From: AP-15 sp963712825 | Lineage (GTDB): Bacteria > Pseudomonadota > Alphaproteobacteria > ATCC43930 > CGMCC-115725 | Direction of reading: 5' to 3' | Assembly: GCA_963712825.1 (NCBI GenBank) | Contig: CAVQJP010000016.1 | Location: 186,001-250,000 of the forward strand | Length of the DNA stretch: 64,000 bases | Part shown: piece after piece, positions 44,330 to 52,873 of the stretch | How positions within the stretch are numbered: position 1 is the stretch's first letter | How the letters are laid out: each line of letters begins with the position of its first letter | The notes under the pieces: model-generated | Told to the model about the DNA's origin: nothing | Database searches by the model: none | What the model saw: only the letters and a program-made list of their open reading frames with translations | Position numbers and translations under genes: made by a program

Positions 44330-45145
44330 TCAGAGCACTAAATTCCCGCCGACGACCAGCAATACCGCGGCAAGGCTCAGCCGTAACACCTTTTCGGGGA
44401 TGTGAGCCGCGGCATAGCTCCCGATGACGATCCCCGGCAGCGACCCGATCAGCAGCGAGATCAGAATCGCGCCGCTGACCGAGCCGGCAATCCAATGCCC
44501 GACGCCGCCGACCAGGGTCAGCGGCACAGCATGCGCGATATCGGAGCCGACGATCCGCACCATCGACAATGCCGGATAGAGCATGATCAGCGCGGTGACG
44601 CCGAGGGCGCCGGCGCCGACCGAGGTCAGTGAGACCAGCACCCCGAGCGCCATTCCAGTCAACACTGTCAAAGACGCCGTCCGCCCTCCGCTCGCCGGCC
44701 GGATCCGGGATCCGAGCGCGGCGATCAGGCGCGAGCGAAACATCAGCACTGTCGCCGTCGCCAGCAGCGCCAGGCCGAGAGCAAAGGTGATGACCCGCCC
44801 GACCTCGCCGCCGTTCGGGCCGAAATGCGATAGGATCAGCAACGTTACGATGGCCGCGGGCAGGCTTCCGGAGGCGAGCAAACCGACAATCCGCCATTCT
44901 ACGGTCCCGGCGAACCCGTGCACGAGGCTGCCCGCGGTCTTGGTCGCGGCGGCATAGAGAAGGTCGGTGCCGACCGCGCTCGCCGGATGAATGCCGAACA
45001 CCAGGATCAAGAGCGGCGTCATCAGCGAGCCGCCGCCGACCCCGGTCAACCCGACAAGCAGGCCGACGCAGAAGCCGGACAACGTGTAAAGCGGGTCGAT
45101 CCATCGCACCCAGCCCATGGCTTCGCCCATCGATGCCCACATCAC
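44330..45145 (-). CDS. TauE/SafE family membrane transporter
   Basis: A 271-residue inner membrane protein with about eight helices. The two repeats of the family are visible: GFCVGLLVGLTGVGGGSLMTPLLIL near the N-terminus and GVLVSLTSVGAGALGVTALI in the second half. TauE/SafE proteins export sulfite or sulfoacetate-type anions. No sulfur-metabolism genes are adjacent apart from the TauD-like gene at 46088, which lies on the other strand; a link is only suggestive. The exact start among several Met codons near 45145 is uncertain. Confidence 0.9.
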   Translation of the reverse strand: MMWASMGEAMGWVRWIDPLYTLSGFCVGLLVGLTGVGGGSLMTPLLILVFGIHPASAVGTDLLYAAATKTAGSLVHGFAGTVEWRIVGLLASGSLPAAIVTLLILSHFGPNGGEVGRVITFALGLALLATATVLMFRSRLIAALGSRIRPASGGRTASLTVLTGMALGVLVSLTSVGAGALGVTALIMLYPALSMVRIVGSDIAHAVPLTLVGGVGHWIAGSVSGAILISLLIGSLPGIVIGSYAAAHIPEKVLRLSLAAVLLVVGGNLVL

Positions 45146-45579
45146 GACTAACCGGCCAAACTCAGCGACCGCAATCCGCGTCAGCTTTAGCGCTCACCGG
45201 CTAATGGCGGATGCACGGTTTTGCCAGAGCGCGGCCCTGCTGACAACAGCATCTGTGGTTTTGATAATTTACACTTATTTATTATGTGATAAATATCGCC
45301 CGGACCTTCAGCAGAGTCGGTGACCGGTGGTTAATTCGTCTATTGCAACGCACAAAATTGAGGCAGATAGTTTCCGTGAGCATCTACCAAGTAAGCAACG
45401 GAAATTTCATCTCACCGCGGCAATTTATCGCGCTATGCGCAGCCGATTACAAGTATCCCCGCTTGTGCTGCATTGCAGCATCGTAGAACAGCCGTTAGCG
45501 ATTCAGATGGCTGGCGGAAATGATACGGCCGGCGCCGGCTCGTGCGGCGCCGTAGCGGCAATTTTTGGAGTGGTTTTTC
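45146..45579. other. AT-rich intergenic region
   Basis: About 430 bases between divergent tauE and a secreted-protein gene. The middle (45240-45300) is strikingly AT-rich for this genome, including TATTTATTATGTGATAAATA. Short open frames cross it but none has a ribosome site or protein-like composition. It probably holds the promoters of both flanking genes and perhaps remnants of a deleted gene. Confidence 0.5.
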
Positions 45580-45939
45580 ATGGTAATGTCGAAAGCATCG
45601 AGGGCAAGCGCGGGGCTATGGGGGGCGGCGGTGGTTTTGGCGTGCGCGGCGGCACCGTCACCCGCGACCGCGGCCGAGCAAATGCGCCTCGCCCAGGCGT
45701 CCCCCGACCCGGTATATTCCGCCACGCGTCCGCAGGAGCCAAAGGCGAGCTCGGACAATTGGATACCGGCGGCTCAGGCGGCCGGTGTCGGGCACTCTGC
45801 CGAGCGCTACCCCGGGCCCAAGGCCGGACCGAGCAACTGGATCCCGGCTTCGGCGGCACCAGCCCAGCCCGGGACCGGCAGCGACGACCGCGGCGCGCAC
45901 CCCTATTCGCAGCACGGCACCGGCCCCTATCCCAATTGA
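45580..45939 (+). CDS. small secreted protein with NWIPA repeats
   Basis: A 119-residue exported protein. A signal peptide covers residues 1-32 (hydrophobic GLWGAAVVLACAAAP, cleavage after ATA). The mature part is Pro, Ala and Ser rich and contains two copies of a unit with SDNWIPAAQ and PSNWIPASA, each preceded by a Lys-Ala block. No known domain. GGAG lies nine bases before the ATG at 45580. Its role is unknown; the composition suggests a disordered periplasmic or surface protein. Confidence 0.65.
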   Translation: MVMSKASRASAGLWGAAVVLACAAAPSPATAAEQMRLAQASPDPVYSATRPQEPKASSDNWIPAAQAAGVGHSAERYPGPKAGPSNWIPASAAPAQPGTGSDDRGAHPYSQHGTGPYPN

Positions 45940-46087
45940 CGGAATAGTCGATCCTGTCGCGGCCGGGATGGCCCGAACCGCCATCCCGGCTGGTCTCTGG
46001 TGGCAGGCCTCCTCAACATTGCAAAAGCCGCCTCCGGGCCGCCATACTCGCCGCATCCAGGCAAGCCGAACCGGAGGAAACCGAGGG

Positions 46088-46924
46088 ATGGACTACGCGA
46101 TCACGCAGCTGACCCCGCATACCGGTGCGGAGGTGCGCGGCCTCGACCTGAACCAGGGGATCGACGCCGAAACCCGCGCGGCGCTGAACCGCGCTTTTGC
46201 CGCGCATCACGTGCTGGTGATCCGCGACCAGCATTACACGCCGCCGCAGTTCATGGCCGCGGCCCAGGTGTTTGGCGAGCTGTTCCAGCACGACAAGCGC
46301 GAGATGCACGTGCCGGGCTACCCCCAGATCTACTATGTCTCGAACGAGCAGACGGTGCCGGGCAAGCGCTACATCTCGGGCGAGACGTTTCACACCGACC
46401 ATTCCAACCACCCGGCCCCGCCCAAGGCGACGATGCTGTACCCGGTGTCGTTGCCGAGCCATGGCGGCGACACCCAATACGTCAACATGCACGAGGCCTA
46501 TGACGGCCTGCCGCCGGCAACCAGGGAGCGGATCGACGGGCTCAAGGCGGTGCATGTCTATTTGAGCAAGTACAGCCCGCGCGAATTGCGCCCGCTGAGC
46601 GCCGACAGCGCCCGCCAGGTGCCGCCGCCGGGAGTGCATCCGCTGGTCCGCACCCACCCCGAGAACGGCCGCAAGGCGCTTTATCTTAACCCGGTGCGGA
46701 TCGAGTTGATCGAGGGCATGGAGGACGAGGAGGCGCTCGACCTTGTCGCCGGGCTGATGGAGCATTCGATCCAGAAAAAGTACGAATATCGTCACCAGTG
46801 GCAGCATGGCGATTTTGTGATCTGGGACAACCGCAGCGTGATCCACAAGGCCAATCCCGATTACGACATGAACGAGCGGCGATACCTCTACCGCCTGATG
46901 CTGAAAGGCGAGACCCCGGTCTAG
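46088..46924 (+). CDS. TauD/TfdA family Fe(II)/2-oxoglutarate dioxygenase
   Basis: A 278-residue non-haem iron dioxygenase. The facial triad is visible: HTDHSN (His and Asp) near residue 101, and the distal His in NRSVIHKANPDYD; ERRYLYR supplies the 2-oxoglutarate-binding Arg. The N-terminal LTPHTGAEVRGLDLNQGID is typical of the family. Such enzymes open taurine, alkylsulfates or herbicide ethers by hydroxylation. The next two genes (FAH hydrolase and LLM oxidoreductase) run in the same direction, suggesting a catabolic operon for an unknown compound. Confidence 0.92.
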   Translation: MDYAITQLTPHTGAEVRGLDLNQGIDAETRAALNRAFAAHHVLVIRDQHYTPPQFMAAAQVFGELFQHDKREMHVPGYPQIYYVSNEQTVPGKRYISGETFHTDHSNHPAPPKATMLYPVSLPSHGGDTQYVNMHEAYDGLPPATRERIDGLKAVHVYLSKYSPRELRPLSADSARQVPPPGVHPLVRTHPENGRKALYLNPVRIELIEGMEDEEALDLVAGLMEHSIQKKYEYRHQWQHGDFVIWDNRSVIHKANPDYDMNERRYLYRLMLKGETPV

Positions 46925-46956
46925 CTCGAGACCGCGAACAACCGGAGGAGACGGAG

Positions 46957-47742
46957 ATGCGCTGGATACGGTTCGAGACCAACGGCCACGCGGTCTATGG
47001 CACCCTCGAAGGCGACACGGTGAGCGAGGTCGAGGGCGACCCGTTCGCCGGTTATCAAAAGACTGCGACCCGGCATAAATTTTCGGCGGTCAAATTGCTG
47101 GTGCCGGTCGAGCCGCGCACCTTTTATTGCGCGGGGCTCAATTATGCCGAGCACGTGATCGAGGCGGCGCGCAAACGCGGCCAGGAGCCCAATCTGCCAA
47201 AGGCCGCGGATATCGGCTACCGCGCCAACAACGCGCTCGTCGCGCATGGCGAGGCGATCGTGATCCCGAAGGACGCGACCGAGCGCTGCCAATACGAGGG
47301 CGAGCTCGTCGCGGTCATCGGCAAAAAGGCCAGGCATCTCTCCGAACAGGATGCGCTTTCCTGCGTCTTCGGCTGGACGATCGGCAACGATTTCAGCGAG
47401 CGCACCTGGCAGGCGGGCGACCGTACCCTGTGGCGCGCCAAGAACGCCGACACCTTCAAGCCGATGGGGCCGTGGATCGAGACCGATTTCGACCTTGCGG
47501 CGGCGCACACGATCATCCGCGTCAACGGCGACGAGAAAATCCGCTTCAAGACCGACCACATGCTGTTCGGCCCGGCGACCTTTATCAGCCGGATGTCGCA
47601 ATACCTGACGCTCTACCCGGGCGACGTCGTCTGGATGGGCACCGAGGGCGCCCCCGAAAACGTCAAGCATGGCGACGCAATCGACATCGAGATCACCGGC
47701 ATCGGCACCTTGACCAACCCGGTCGTGCGCGAAGGCATGTGA
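46957..47742 (+). CDS. fumarylacetoacetate hydrolase family protein
   Basis: A 261-residue member of the FAH superfamily, which cleaves or hydrates acylpyruvates and related diketo acids. Motifs: TFYCAGLNYAEHV (the CxGxNYxxH stretch), YEGELVAVIGKKAR with metal Glu residues, FGWTIGNDFSERTWQ, and the closing GDVVWMGTEGAPENVKHGD with GTLTNPV. The ATG at 46957 follows GGAGGAGACGGAG. It starts 32 bases after the dioxygenase gene, so both are likely in one transcript for breakdown of an aromatic or keto acid product. Confidence 0.94.
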   Translation: MRWIRFETNGHAVYGTLEGDTVSEVEGDPFAGYQKTATRHKFSAVKLLVPVEPRTFYCAGLNYAEHVIEAARKRGQEPNLPKAADIGYRANNALVAHGEAIVIPKDATERCQYEGELVAVIGKKARHLSEQDALSCVFGWTIGNDFSERTWQAGDRTLWRAKNADTFKPMGPWIETDFDLAAAHTIIRVNGDEKIRFKTDHMLFGPATFISRMSQYLTLYPGDVVWMGTEGAPENVKHGDAIDIEITGIGTLTNPVVREGM

Positions 47743-47888
47743 CCGCGGCGCGGCCCCGGCATTCCCGGCGCGCGCAATGCCGGCGCGACACCGGGGCGCC
47801 CCGCCGCTCCTGGTCGGCCGGCACCGGCTCGCAACGCGGCGCCGTTTAAGGCGGCGGCGCTGCGACACCTGATAAAGGGGCATTGCAC

Positions 47889-48800
47889 ATGTCCGACCCG
47901 CTCCCCGCCATCAGCCTCGTCGCCGTTCCCGGCCGCCGGCGGCAGACCCTGGAGATTGCCCGCGACATCGAGCGCCGCGGCTTCTCGGGCATCTACATGC
48001 CGAGCCGCTGGGGCAACATGGCGCAGTGCACCGGCTTGGCATTGGCGACCGAGCGGATCCGTTTCGGCACCGCGATCGCGCCGATCTATCTGCAAACCCC
48101 CGAAGAGTTCGCCGCGGGCGCGGCCTATATCCATGAGGTGTCGGGCGGGCGCTTTCGCTTTGGCATCGGGGTTGCGCACGGACCGACGCATCAGCGGCTC
48201 GGCGTCAGCGTCGGCAAACCGCTCGCCGACACCCGCGCCTTTGTCGACAAGCTCAAATCCTATAACGGGATCGGCGACTTGCCGCCGATCGTGCTCGCCG
48301 CGTTGCGCCGGCGGATGGTGGCGCTCGCCGCCGAGATCGCCCAAGGCGTCCTCTTCGCCAATGCCAGCCTGTCGCACATGGCAGAGTCGCTGGCAGTCGT
48401 GCCGCCCGCCAAACGCAACGACCCCGATTTTCTCGTCGGCAACATGCTGCCGGTGTGCATCACCGACGACGAAAGCGCGGCGGTGGCATTGCACCGCCGC
48501 CGACTGGTGCGCTACGTGCTGTTGCCGAACTACCGCAACTACTGGAAGGAAGCCGGCTACGGCGAGGAGATGGCGGCGATCGAAAAAGCCATCGCCCAGG
48601 ACCGCCGCGATGACATCCCGAACTACCTGACCGACCGCTGGATCGCCGACAACTCGCTATACGGCTCGGCGGCGAAGGTCCGGGACCGGCTCGCCCTGTG
48701 GTACGCCGCCGGCGTCAACACCCCGGTGCTGGTTCCCAATTCAGTCAACGGCAACCAGTTGACCGCGCTCGAAGAGATATTTTCCGCGTTCGCCCGCTGA
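47889..48800 (+). CDS. LLM-class flavin-dependent oxidoreductase
   Basis: A 303-residue luciferase-like TIM-barrel enzyme, probably using FMN or F420. Strands and loops match: FSGIYMPSRWGN, ATERIRFGTAIAPIYLQTPEEFAAGAAYIHEVSGGRFRFGIGVAHG. The family includes alkanesulfonate and nitrilotriacetate monooxygenases. It lies 146 bases after the FAH gene in the same direction; with the TauD-like gene it may form a degradation pathway, but no substrate can be named. AAAGGGG precedes the ATG at 47889. Confidence 0.88.
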   Translation: MSDPLPAISLVAVPGRRRQTLEIARDIERRGFSGIYMPSRWGNMAQCTGLALATERIRFGTAIAPIYLQTPEEFAAGAAYIHEVSGGRFRFGIGVAHGPTHQRLGVSVGKPLADTRAFVDKLKSYNGIGDLPPIVLAALRRRMVALAAEIAQGVLFANASLSHMAESLAVVPPAKRNDPDFLVGNMLPVCITDDESAAVALHRRRLVRYVLLPNYRNYWKEAGYGEEMAAIEKAIAQDRRDDIPNYLTDRWIADNSLYGSAAKVRDRLALWYAAGVNTPVLVPNSVNGNQLTALEEIFSAFAR

Positions 48801-48864
48801 CAGGCGCCCGATCGCGTTTCCTGCAATCAGGCCAAGGTCTGAAATCCCGATCGGTTGGTTGGTT

Positions 48865-48926
48865 CACCACACCGGCGCAGGCCGGCGCCCATGACCGGGA
48901 TGGGTCCCGGCTTTCGCCGGGAAGGC
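48865..48926. repeat. interspersed palindromic repeat, inverted copy
   Basis: CACCACACCGGCGCAGGCCGGCGCCCATGACCGGGATGGGTCCCGGCTTTCGCCGGG here is divided in two hairpins. It is close to the reverse complement of the element at 40973-41026: the same CACACCGGC, GCCCATG and GGGTCCCGGC blocks in the same order. The remaining bases to 49037 hold nothing I can name. Confidence 0.8.
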
Positions 48927-49037
48927 GAGAAAGATTGGGCTCCGCGGGCTGACAATTTCTTGATCGGGCGGCATCGCCGAGGGTAGCCGAGACCTGTCCG
49001 CTACCGGGTAAAAAGGGCAATTCGGTCGGAGACTGCG

Positions 49038-49457
49038 CTAATAGGGCGGCGGGCAGTTGTAGCCCGGCGCGCAATAATAGGGCGGCGGATAATAATAGGG
49101 CGCGCCATAATAGCTCGACGCGGCAGCGGCGCCGACAGCCGCTCCGGCGGCGACGCCGGCCGCTACACCCGCACCCCCGTAATACCCGCCGCCATAGTAG
49201 GCTCCGCCGCGATAGGCGCCGCCGCCGTAGGCCGGGCCGCGCACCGCAGTGTTGCCGGCGGGTCCGCGCACGGCGGCACCACCGTAAGGACCGCGCACCG
49301 CGCCGCCGCCGTTCGGCCCGCGCACCGCGCCGCCGCCCATCGGCCCGCGATAAGCCGCACCGCCGCGCGGCCCGCTGACCGCACCCCAGCCGAACGCATT
49401 CGATCCGATCGACGCGGTCAGCAACAGACTGAGACAGACGAGGCCGAGGCGATTCAC
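49038..49457 (-). CDS. Gly/Tyr/Pro-rich secreted repeat protein
   Basis: A 139-residue exported protein. After a signal peptide (LGLVCLSLLLTASIGSNAFG) come five or six repeats of a unit like GGAVRGPNGG, then GGAYRGGAYYGGGYYGG, a short Ala/Gly hydrophobic stretch (VAAGVAAGAAVGAAAA) and a Tyr/Pro tail with PYYYPPPYYC and PGYNCPPPY, holding two Cys. The GTG at 49457 overlaps the stop of the DUF2092 gene as GTGA and has GGGAGG before it. The pattern recurs in proteobacterial surface proteins of unknown function, often beside DUF2092. Confidence 0.72.
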   Translation of the reverse strand: MNRLGLVCLSLLLTASIGSNAFGWGAVSGPRGGAAYRGPMGGGAVRGPNGGGAVRGPYGGAAVRGPAGNTAVRGPAYGGGAYRGGAYYGGGYYGGAGVAAGVAAGAAVGAAAASSYYGAPYYYPPPYYCAPGYNCPPPY

Positions 49458-50260
49458 TTGGCGCCTCCCGTGGGGCTTGCCGCGGGTGCGGCCGCGGCGC
49501 GCGGCTTCAATGCCATCCGCGCCGCTCCGGCGGGCGGCTGAAAGACGAAATCCGCATCGGCAGGATGCACCGAGAAATTCCAATTTGAAAAGGTCGCGAT
49601 GAAATTCGGCTCGCCGGGCAACGACCGGTAGGTCACGATCAGCCGGCGCGGCAGCGACTGGTCGTTCTTTTCCAGCCACAACTCGAGCTCGATCCCGGGC
49701 GGCTGCGAGAAGAACATGTGCAGGCACGGAACCCCGTCGATCGTCACGGTATTGACGACTTGACCGGCGGTAACCCCGCTCAGAAACGACTTGCCCGGCG
49801 CGTCGGTCAGAAAGTCGGCGAGCGGGAAGTCGACGCCGAGCCGCCCCATCGCCTCCTTCATCATCGCCTCGATCGTGCCCGGCACCGGGATGCTGGCGTA
49901 TTTGTTGGCGTCGGCCATGTAGACGTCCAAGGTCTTGCCGTCATAGACGAGCTTGCTCGCCCCGTCGTCGCCATTGCGCAGGACCAGCAGCCGGTTCGGC
50001 CGGCGCACCGTCACATCGAGAGTGTGAAAGATGTGCAAAGGCTCGCCGCTGGGACCGGCATAGACCCGGATCGTCTGCGCCTGAAACGAAAATTGCTGGG
50101 CGCGCAGGGTCTCGCCCATGCGCTGCAGCGCAGCACTCGCCTCGGCGCTGATCTGCGGCTTTGCCGGGCTTGCAGGCTCGGCCGCGCGGATCGCGGCCGG
50201 GGCAAGGCCTGCAAGGCCGCCAGCCAAGATGCCGAGAAACGCCAGTATTCGAAGCTTCAC
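49454..50260 (-). CDS. DUF2092 family periplasmic protein
   Basis: A 268-residue exported protein. A signal peptide (residues 1-25, ending IRA) is followed by SAEASAALQRMGETLRAQQFSFQAQTIRVY and VTVRRPNRLLVLRNGDDGASKLVYDGKTLDVY. This matches the DUF2092 family, whose fold resembles LolA/LolB-type lipoprotein carriers. GTG at 50260 has AGGGAGGACAAT before it; the ATG further upstream lacks one. It overlaps the glycine-rich gene by four bases, so the two secreted proteins are translated together, perhaps for an envelope task. Confidence 0.85.
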   Translation of the reverse strand: MKLRILAFLGILAGGLAGLAPAAIRAAEPASPAKPQISAEASAALQRMGETLRAQQFSFQAQTIRVYAGPSGEPLHIFHTLDVTVRRPNRLLVLRNGDDGASKLVYDGKTLDVYMADANKYASIPVPGTIEAMMKEAMGRLGVDFPLADFLTDAPGKSFLSGVTAGQVVNTVTIDGVPCLHMFFSQPPGIELELWLEKNDQSLPRRLIVTYRSLPGEPNFIATFSNWNFSVHPADADFVFQPPAGAARMALKPRAAAAPAASPTGGAK

Positions 50261-50338
50261 ATTGTCCTCCCTGCTCGCGGTTACTGCTGCTCCGGTCTTT
50301 CTCAAACGGCGGACCGGGAACGGGCCGACGTCGTCACC

Positions 50339-50749
50339 CTAGTCAGAGAGCGCCCAATTTTCGATTAGCAGCCCTTCGACCCGGCCAAATTCCCGTGTGT
50401 TGCTGGTAACCAAAATCGCATCCATAGAGCGGGCATGCGCCGCAATAAACAGGTCGTTCGCGCCGATCAAGGCGCCTCGTCGTTGCAACACAGCCCTGAT
50501 CTTGGCGTAGTGCGTCGCCGCCTCGTCAGGAAAATCGAGCACAGCGAGGTGACGCAGAAAACTCTCGACCGCGGCACTGTCTTGCTCCTGGCATGGCGAC
50601 AGTTCGACGCCAAATAACAGCTCCGCCCTTGTAACGACCGAAATGCAGACGTCTTTAGTTGCAACCCTCTGCAATCGTCGCAGGACGGGCTGGTGAGATC
50701 GTTTCAATATGAACGAACAAATATCGGTGTCCAGCATATAGCGCGGCAT
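50339..50749 (-). CDS. vapC: VapC-type PIN-domain toxin (module 1)
   Basis: A 136-residue PIN-domain RNase. The acidic residues of the active site are in LDTDICSFIL, TRAELLFGVEL and GANDLFIAAHARSM with VTSNTREFGRV at the end. VapC toxins cut tRNA or rRNA and are held in check by VapB. The ATG shares a base with the stop codon of the preceding vapB (TGATG). A second VapBC pair is at 52874-53535; the toxins are related but not near-identical. Confidence 0.94.
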   Translation of the reverse strand: MPRYMLDTDICSFILKRSHQPVLRRLQRVATKDVCISVVTRAELLFGVELSPCQEQDSAAVESFLRHLAVLDFPDEAATHYAKIRAVLQRRGALIGANDLFIAAHARSMDAILVTSNTREFGRVEGLLIENWALSD

Positions 50750-51018
50750 CAGCCTTCGCGCTCTTGCACCGGCAGGTCTTCCAGGTTCTCCAGGAACTCA
50801 GCGGAGGCGACGGGTCCGGTGCTGAGGTAAGACGACCAATCTGGCGGACGCGGCGACAGGATGACTTCGTCACCTTGCTTGCGAATAAACACCTCCGCGG
50901 TGTCGAATTGGAAATCCTTGGGCAGCCGCACGGCCTGGCTGCGATTGTACATGAAAACCTTGGCGGTTCGCTGATTGGCCTCTTCCCTGAATTTCGGGAT
51001 ATACCCTTGTATATGCAC
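50749..51018 (-). CDS. vapB: VapB-type antitoxin (module 1)
   Basis: An antitoxin of up to 89 residues with an AbrB/MazE-like swapped hairpin DNA-binding domain: NRSQAVRLPKDFQFDTAEVFIRKQGDEVIL. The C-terminal part, rich in acidic residues (FLENLEDLPV), should wrap VapC. The start is unclear: the GTG at 51018 gives the longest form, while an ATG at 50952 has AAGG upstream but would cut into the first strand (TAKVFMYN). Its autoregulated promoter should lie in 51019-51227. Confidence 0.9.
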   Translation of the reverse strand: MHIQGYIPKFREEANQRTAKVFMYNRSQAVRLPKDFQFDTAEVFIRKQGDEVILSPRPPDWSSYLSTGPVASAEFLENLEDLPVQEREG

Positions 51019-51227
51019 AGCCGATCGGTCGCGGTCAATGCCACTTGTCCCGATCGGCCCGGACGTGGCCGTGCAAAGTTCTGCCCTTGATGCCGCCCAT
51101 TGCCGGTTCCCTGAAACCGACGCGCTTTCTTCCGCTGCAAGCGGTTGCCTCAGCCGCCCGCCTTGGTTAAAAACTCGCCGCCAGATTTTTCACAACGCTG
51201 AAAACCCGACTTCCGGGAGGAAAACAC

Positions 51228-52682
51228 ATGACGCAGTCACGGTGCCGTCTCGGGGCGGCGCTCGCTTACCCCTGCTTTGCGCTCGCCGCAATCGTCCTGT
51301 TTGCGGCGCTCGCCGTCGGCGCCGAAGCGGCTTCTGTCCCCAACCCTACGGTGTCCGGGCCGATCGCGTCGCCCGACGTTCCCGGCACGCCGACGCACAA
51401 CTATCCCTTTTTCGCCTCGAACCACAATCTGCCGGCGCACGGCTATGTCGAGCAGGAGTTCTACATCGAGGGCACCGCCAACCGCTACAACACCCCGTCA
51501 TTGGCGACCGGAACGGTCGTCGACGGCGGCCACGCCTACCGGACACGCATCCTGGTTCGCCGGCCGGCCGACCCGAAACAGTTCAACGGCACCGTGCTGG
51601 TCGAATGGCTGAACGTGACCAACGGCTTTGACGCCGACAATCAATGGTTCTTTTCCTGGGAGCACATCCTCAAGCAAGGATATGCCTGGGTCGGCGTCTC
51701 GGCGCAGCAGGTCGGGGTCGCCCGGCTGCAAACCTGGAACCCGACCCGCTACGGCGCGCTCGACGTGACCCAAGGCGGCACGATCACCGGCGACGCCCTC
51801 TCCTACGACATCTTTTCGCAGGCGGGACAGGCGGTCAAACACCCGGCCGGCGTCGACCCGCTCGGCGGGCTGAAAGCCCGGCACGTGATCGCGATCGGCG
51901 AGTTGCAATCGGCCTTCCGGCTGGCGACCTATGTCAACTCGATCGACCCGCTGGCCGACGAGTATGACGGTTTTGTGCTGCTCTCGACCCTCGGCAACCC
52001 GTTCCGCACCGACCTCAGGGTGCCGGTGTGGAAGCTTCTGACCGAGTTCGACGTGGAGAACTCGGAGGCCTCGGTGCGTCAGCCCGACACGTCCAGGTTC
52101 CGCACCTGGGAGGTCGCGGGCTCATCGCATGTCGACCAGCATTTGCGCCGCAGCCGCGAGCCGCTGGAGCTGCGCGATTTCAGCACCCCGACCGTGGCCA
52201 GCTCGGCCGAGGCGATCCTCTCCCCGCAATGCGCCATCCCGTCGATCGGGACGCGAGTTCCGACCCATTACGTCGTCGGTCAGGCCTATGACTTGATGGT
52301 CCGCTGGATAACCGACGGCGTCCCGCCGCCTTCGGCCCCGCGCATCCAGATCGCGACGTTCGGCGCGCCGGGAACGCCGTCGGTCGTCGCCCGCGACAGC
52401 CTGGGCCTCGCCGAGGGCGGCATCCGCTTGCCGGAGCTGGCGGTCCCGACCGCCGAGAATGTCGGCGTCAACAGCGGTCCCGGGGCCTGCGTGCGCTGGG
52501 GCTACTCGGCGCCGTTCGACGTCGCCAAGCTCGACAGCCTCTATCGCAGCCATGACGCCTATGTCGACCAGGTCGTGGACGTCGCCAACGACGATGTCCG
52601 CCACCAGTACATCGACGCCGCCGACGCGCAGCGCAGCATCTCGAAGGCGGTCAATTCCGCGGTCGGCGGTCCCGGCCGCTGA
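51228..52682 (+). CDS. secreted alpha/beta hydrolase-domain family protein
   Basis: A 484-residue exported protein (signal peptide residues 1-34, AEAA). It matches a family of large alpha/beta hydrolase-domain proteins: YVEQEFYIEGTANRYNT, then FNGTVLVEWLNVTNGFD, GYAWVGVSAQQVGV and the nucleophile-elbow region IGELQSAFRLATYVNSI. In related proteins I expect a Ser in the third position of that elbow (GESQS); here it is Leu. The last part has GGIRLPELAVPTAENVGVNS. Two VapBC modules flank the gene. Substrate unknown, perhaps an ester. Confidence 0.8.
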   Translation: MTQSRCRLGAALAYPCFALAAIVLFAALAVGAEAASVPNPTVSGPIASPDVPGTPTHNYPFFASNHNLPAHGYVEQEFYIEGTANRYNTPSLATGTVVDGGHAYRTRILVRRPADPKQFNGTVLVEWLNVTNGFDADNQWFFSWEHILKQGYAWVGVSAQQVGVARLQTWNPTRYGALDVTQGGTITGDALSYDIFSQAGQAVKHPAGVDPLGGLKARHVIAIGELQSAFRLATYVNSIDPLADEYDGFVLLSTLGNPFRTDLRVPVWKLLTEFDVENSEASVRQPDTSRFRTWEVAGSSHVDQHLRRSREPLELRDFSTPTVASSAEAILSPQCAIPSIGTRVPTHYVVGQAYDLMVRWITDGVPPPSAPRIQIATFGAPGTPSVVARDSLGLAEGGIRLPELAVPTAENVGVNSGPGACVRWGYSAPFDVAKLDSLYRSHDAYVDQVVDVANDDVRHQYIDAADAQRSISKAVNSAVGGPGR

Positions 52683-52873
52683 CAAGGCGGGTGACCTCGC
52701 CGATCGGCTCGCCAATCGAAGTTTCGACGAGCCGGTCGGCGGAACCTGACCGGAGGGTGCCGATCGTCGGGTCGGCAGCCCTCCCGGCGTGAACCTGCCA
52801 GCTCCGGACGAAGATGCTGCGGCGGCGGAAGGAACGCGATCTGCCGGAAACACCCGGCGAAAAGCTATCGCGA

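Noticed and set aside
45327..45947. A 206-codon plus-strand open frame covering the secreted-protein gene in another frame
   Set aside because: The secreted-protein frame has a signal peptide and ribosome site; this one does not.
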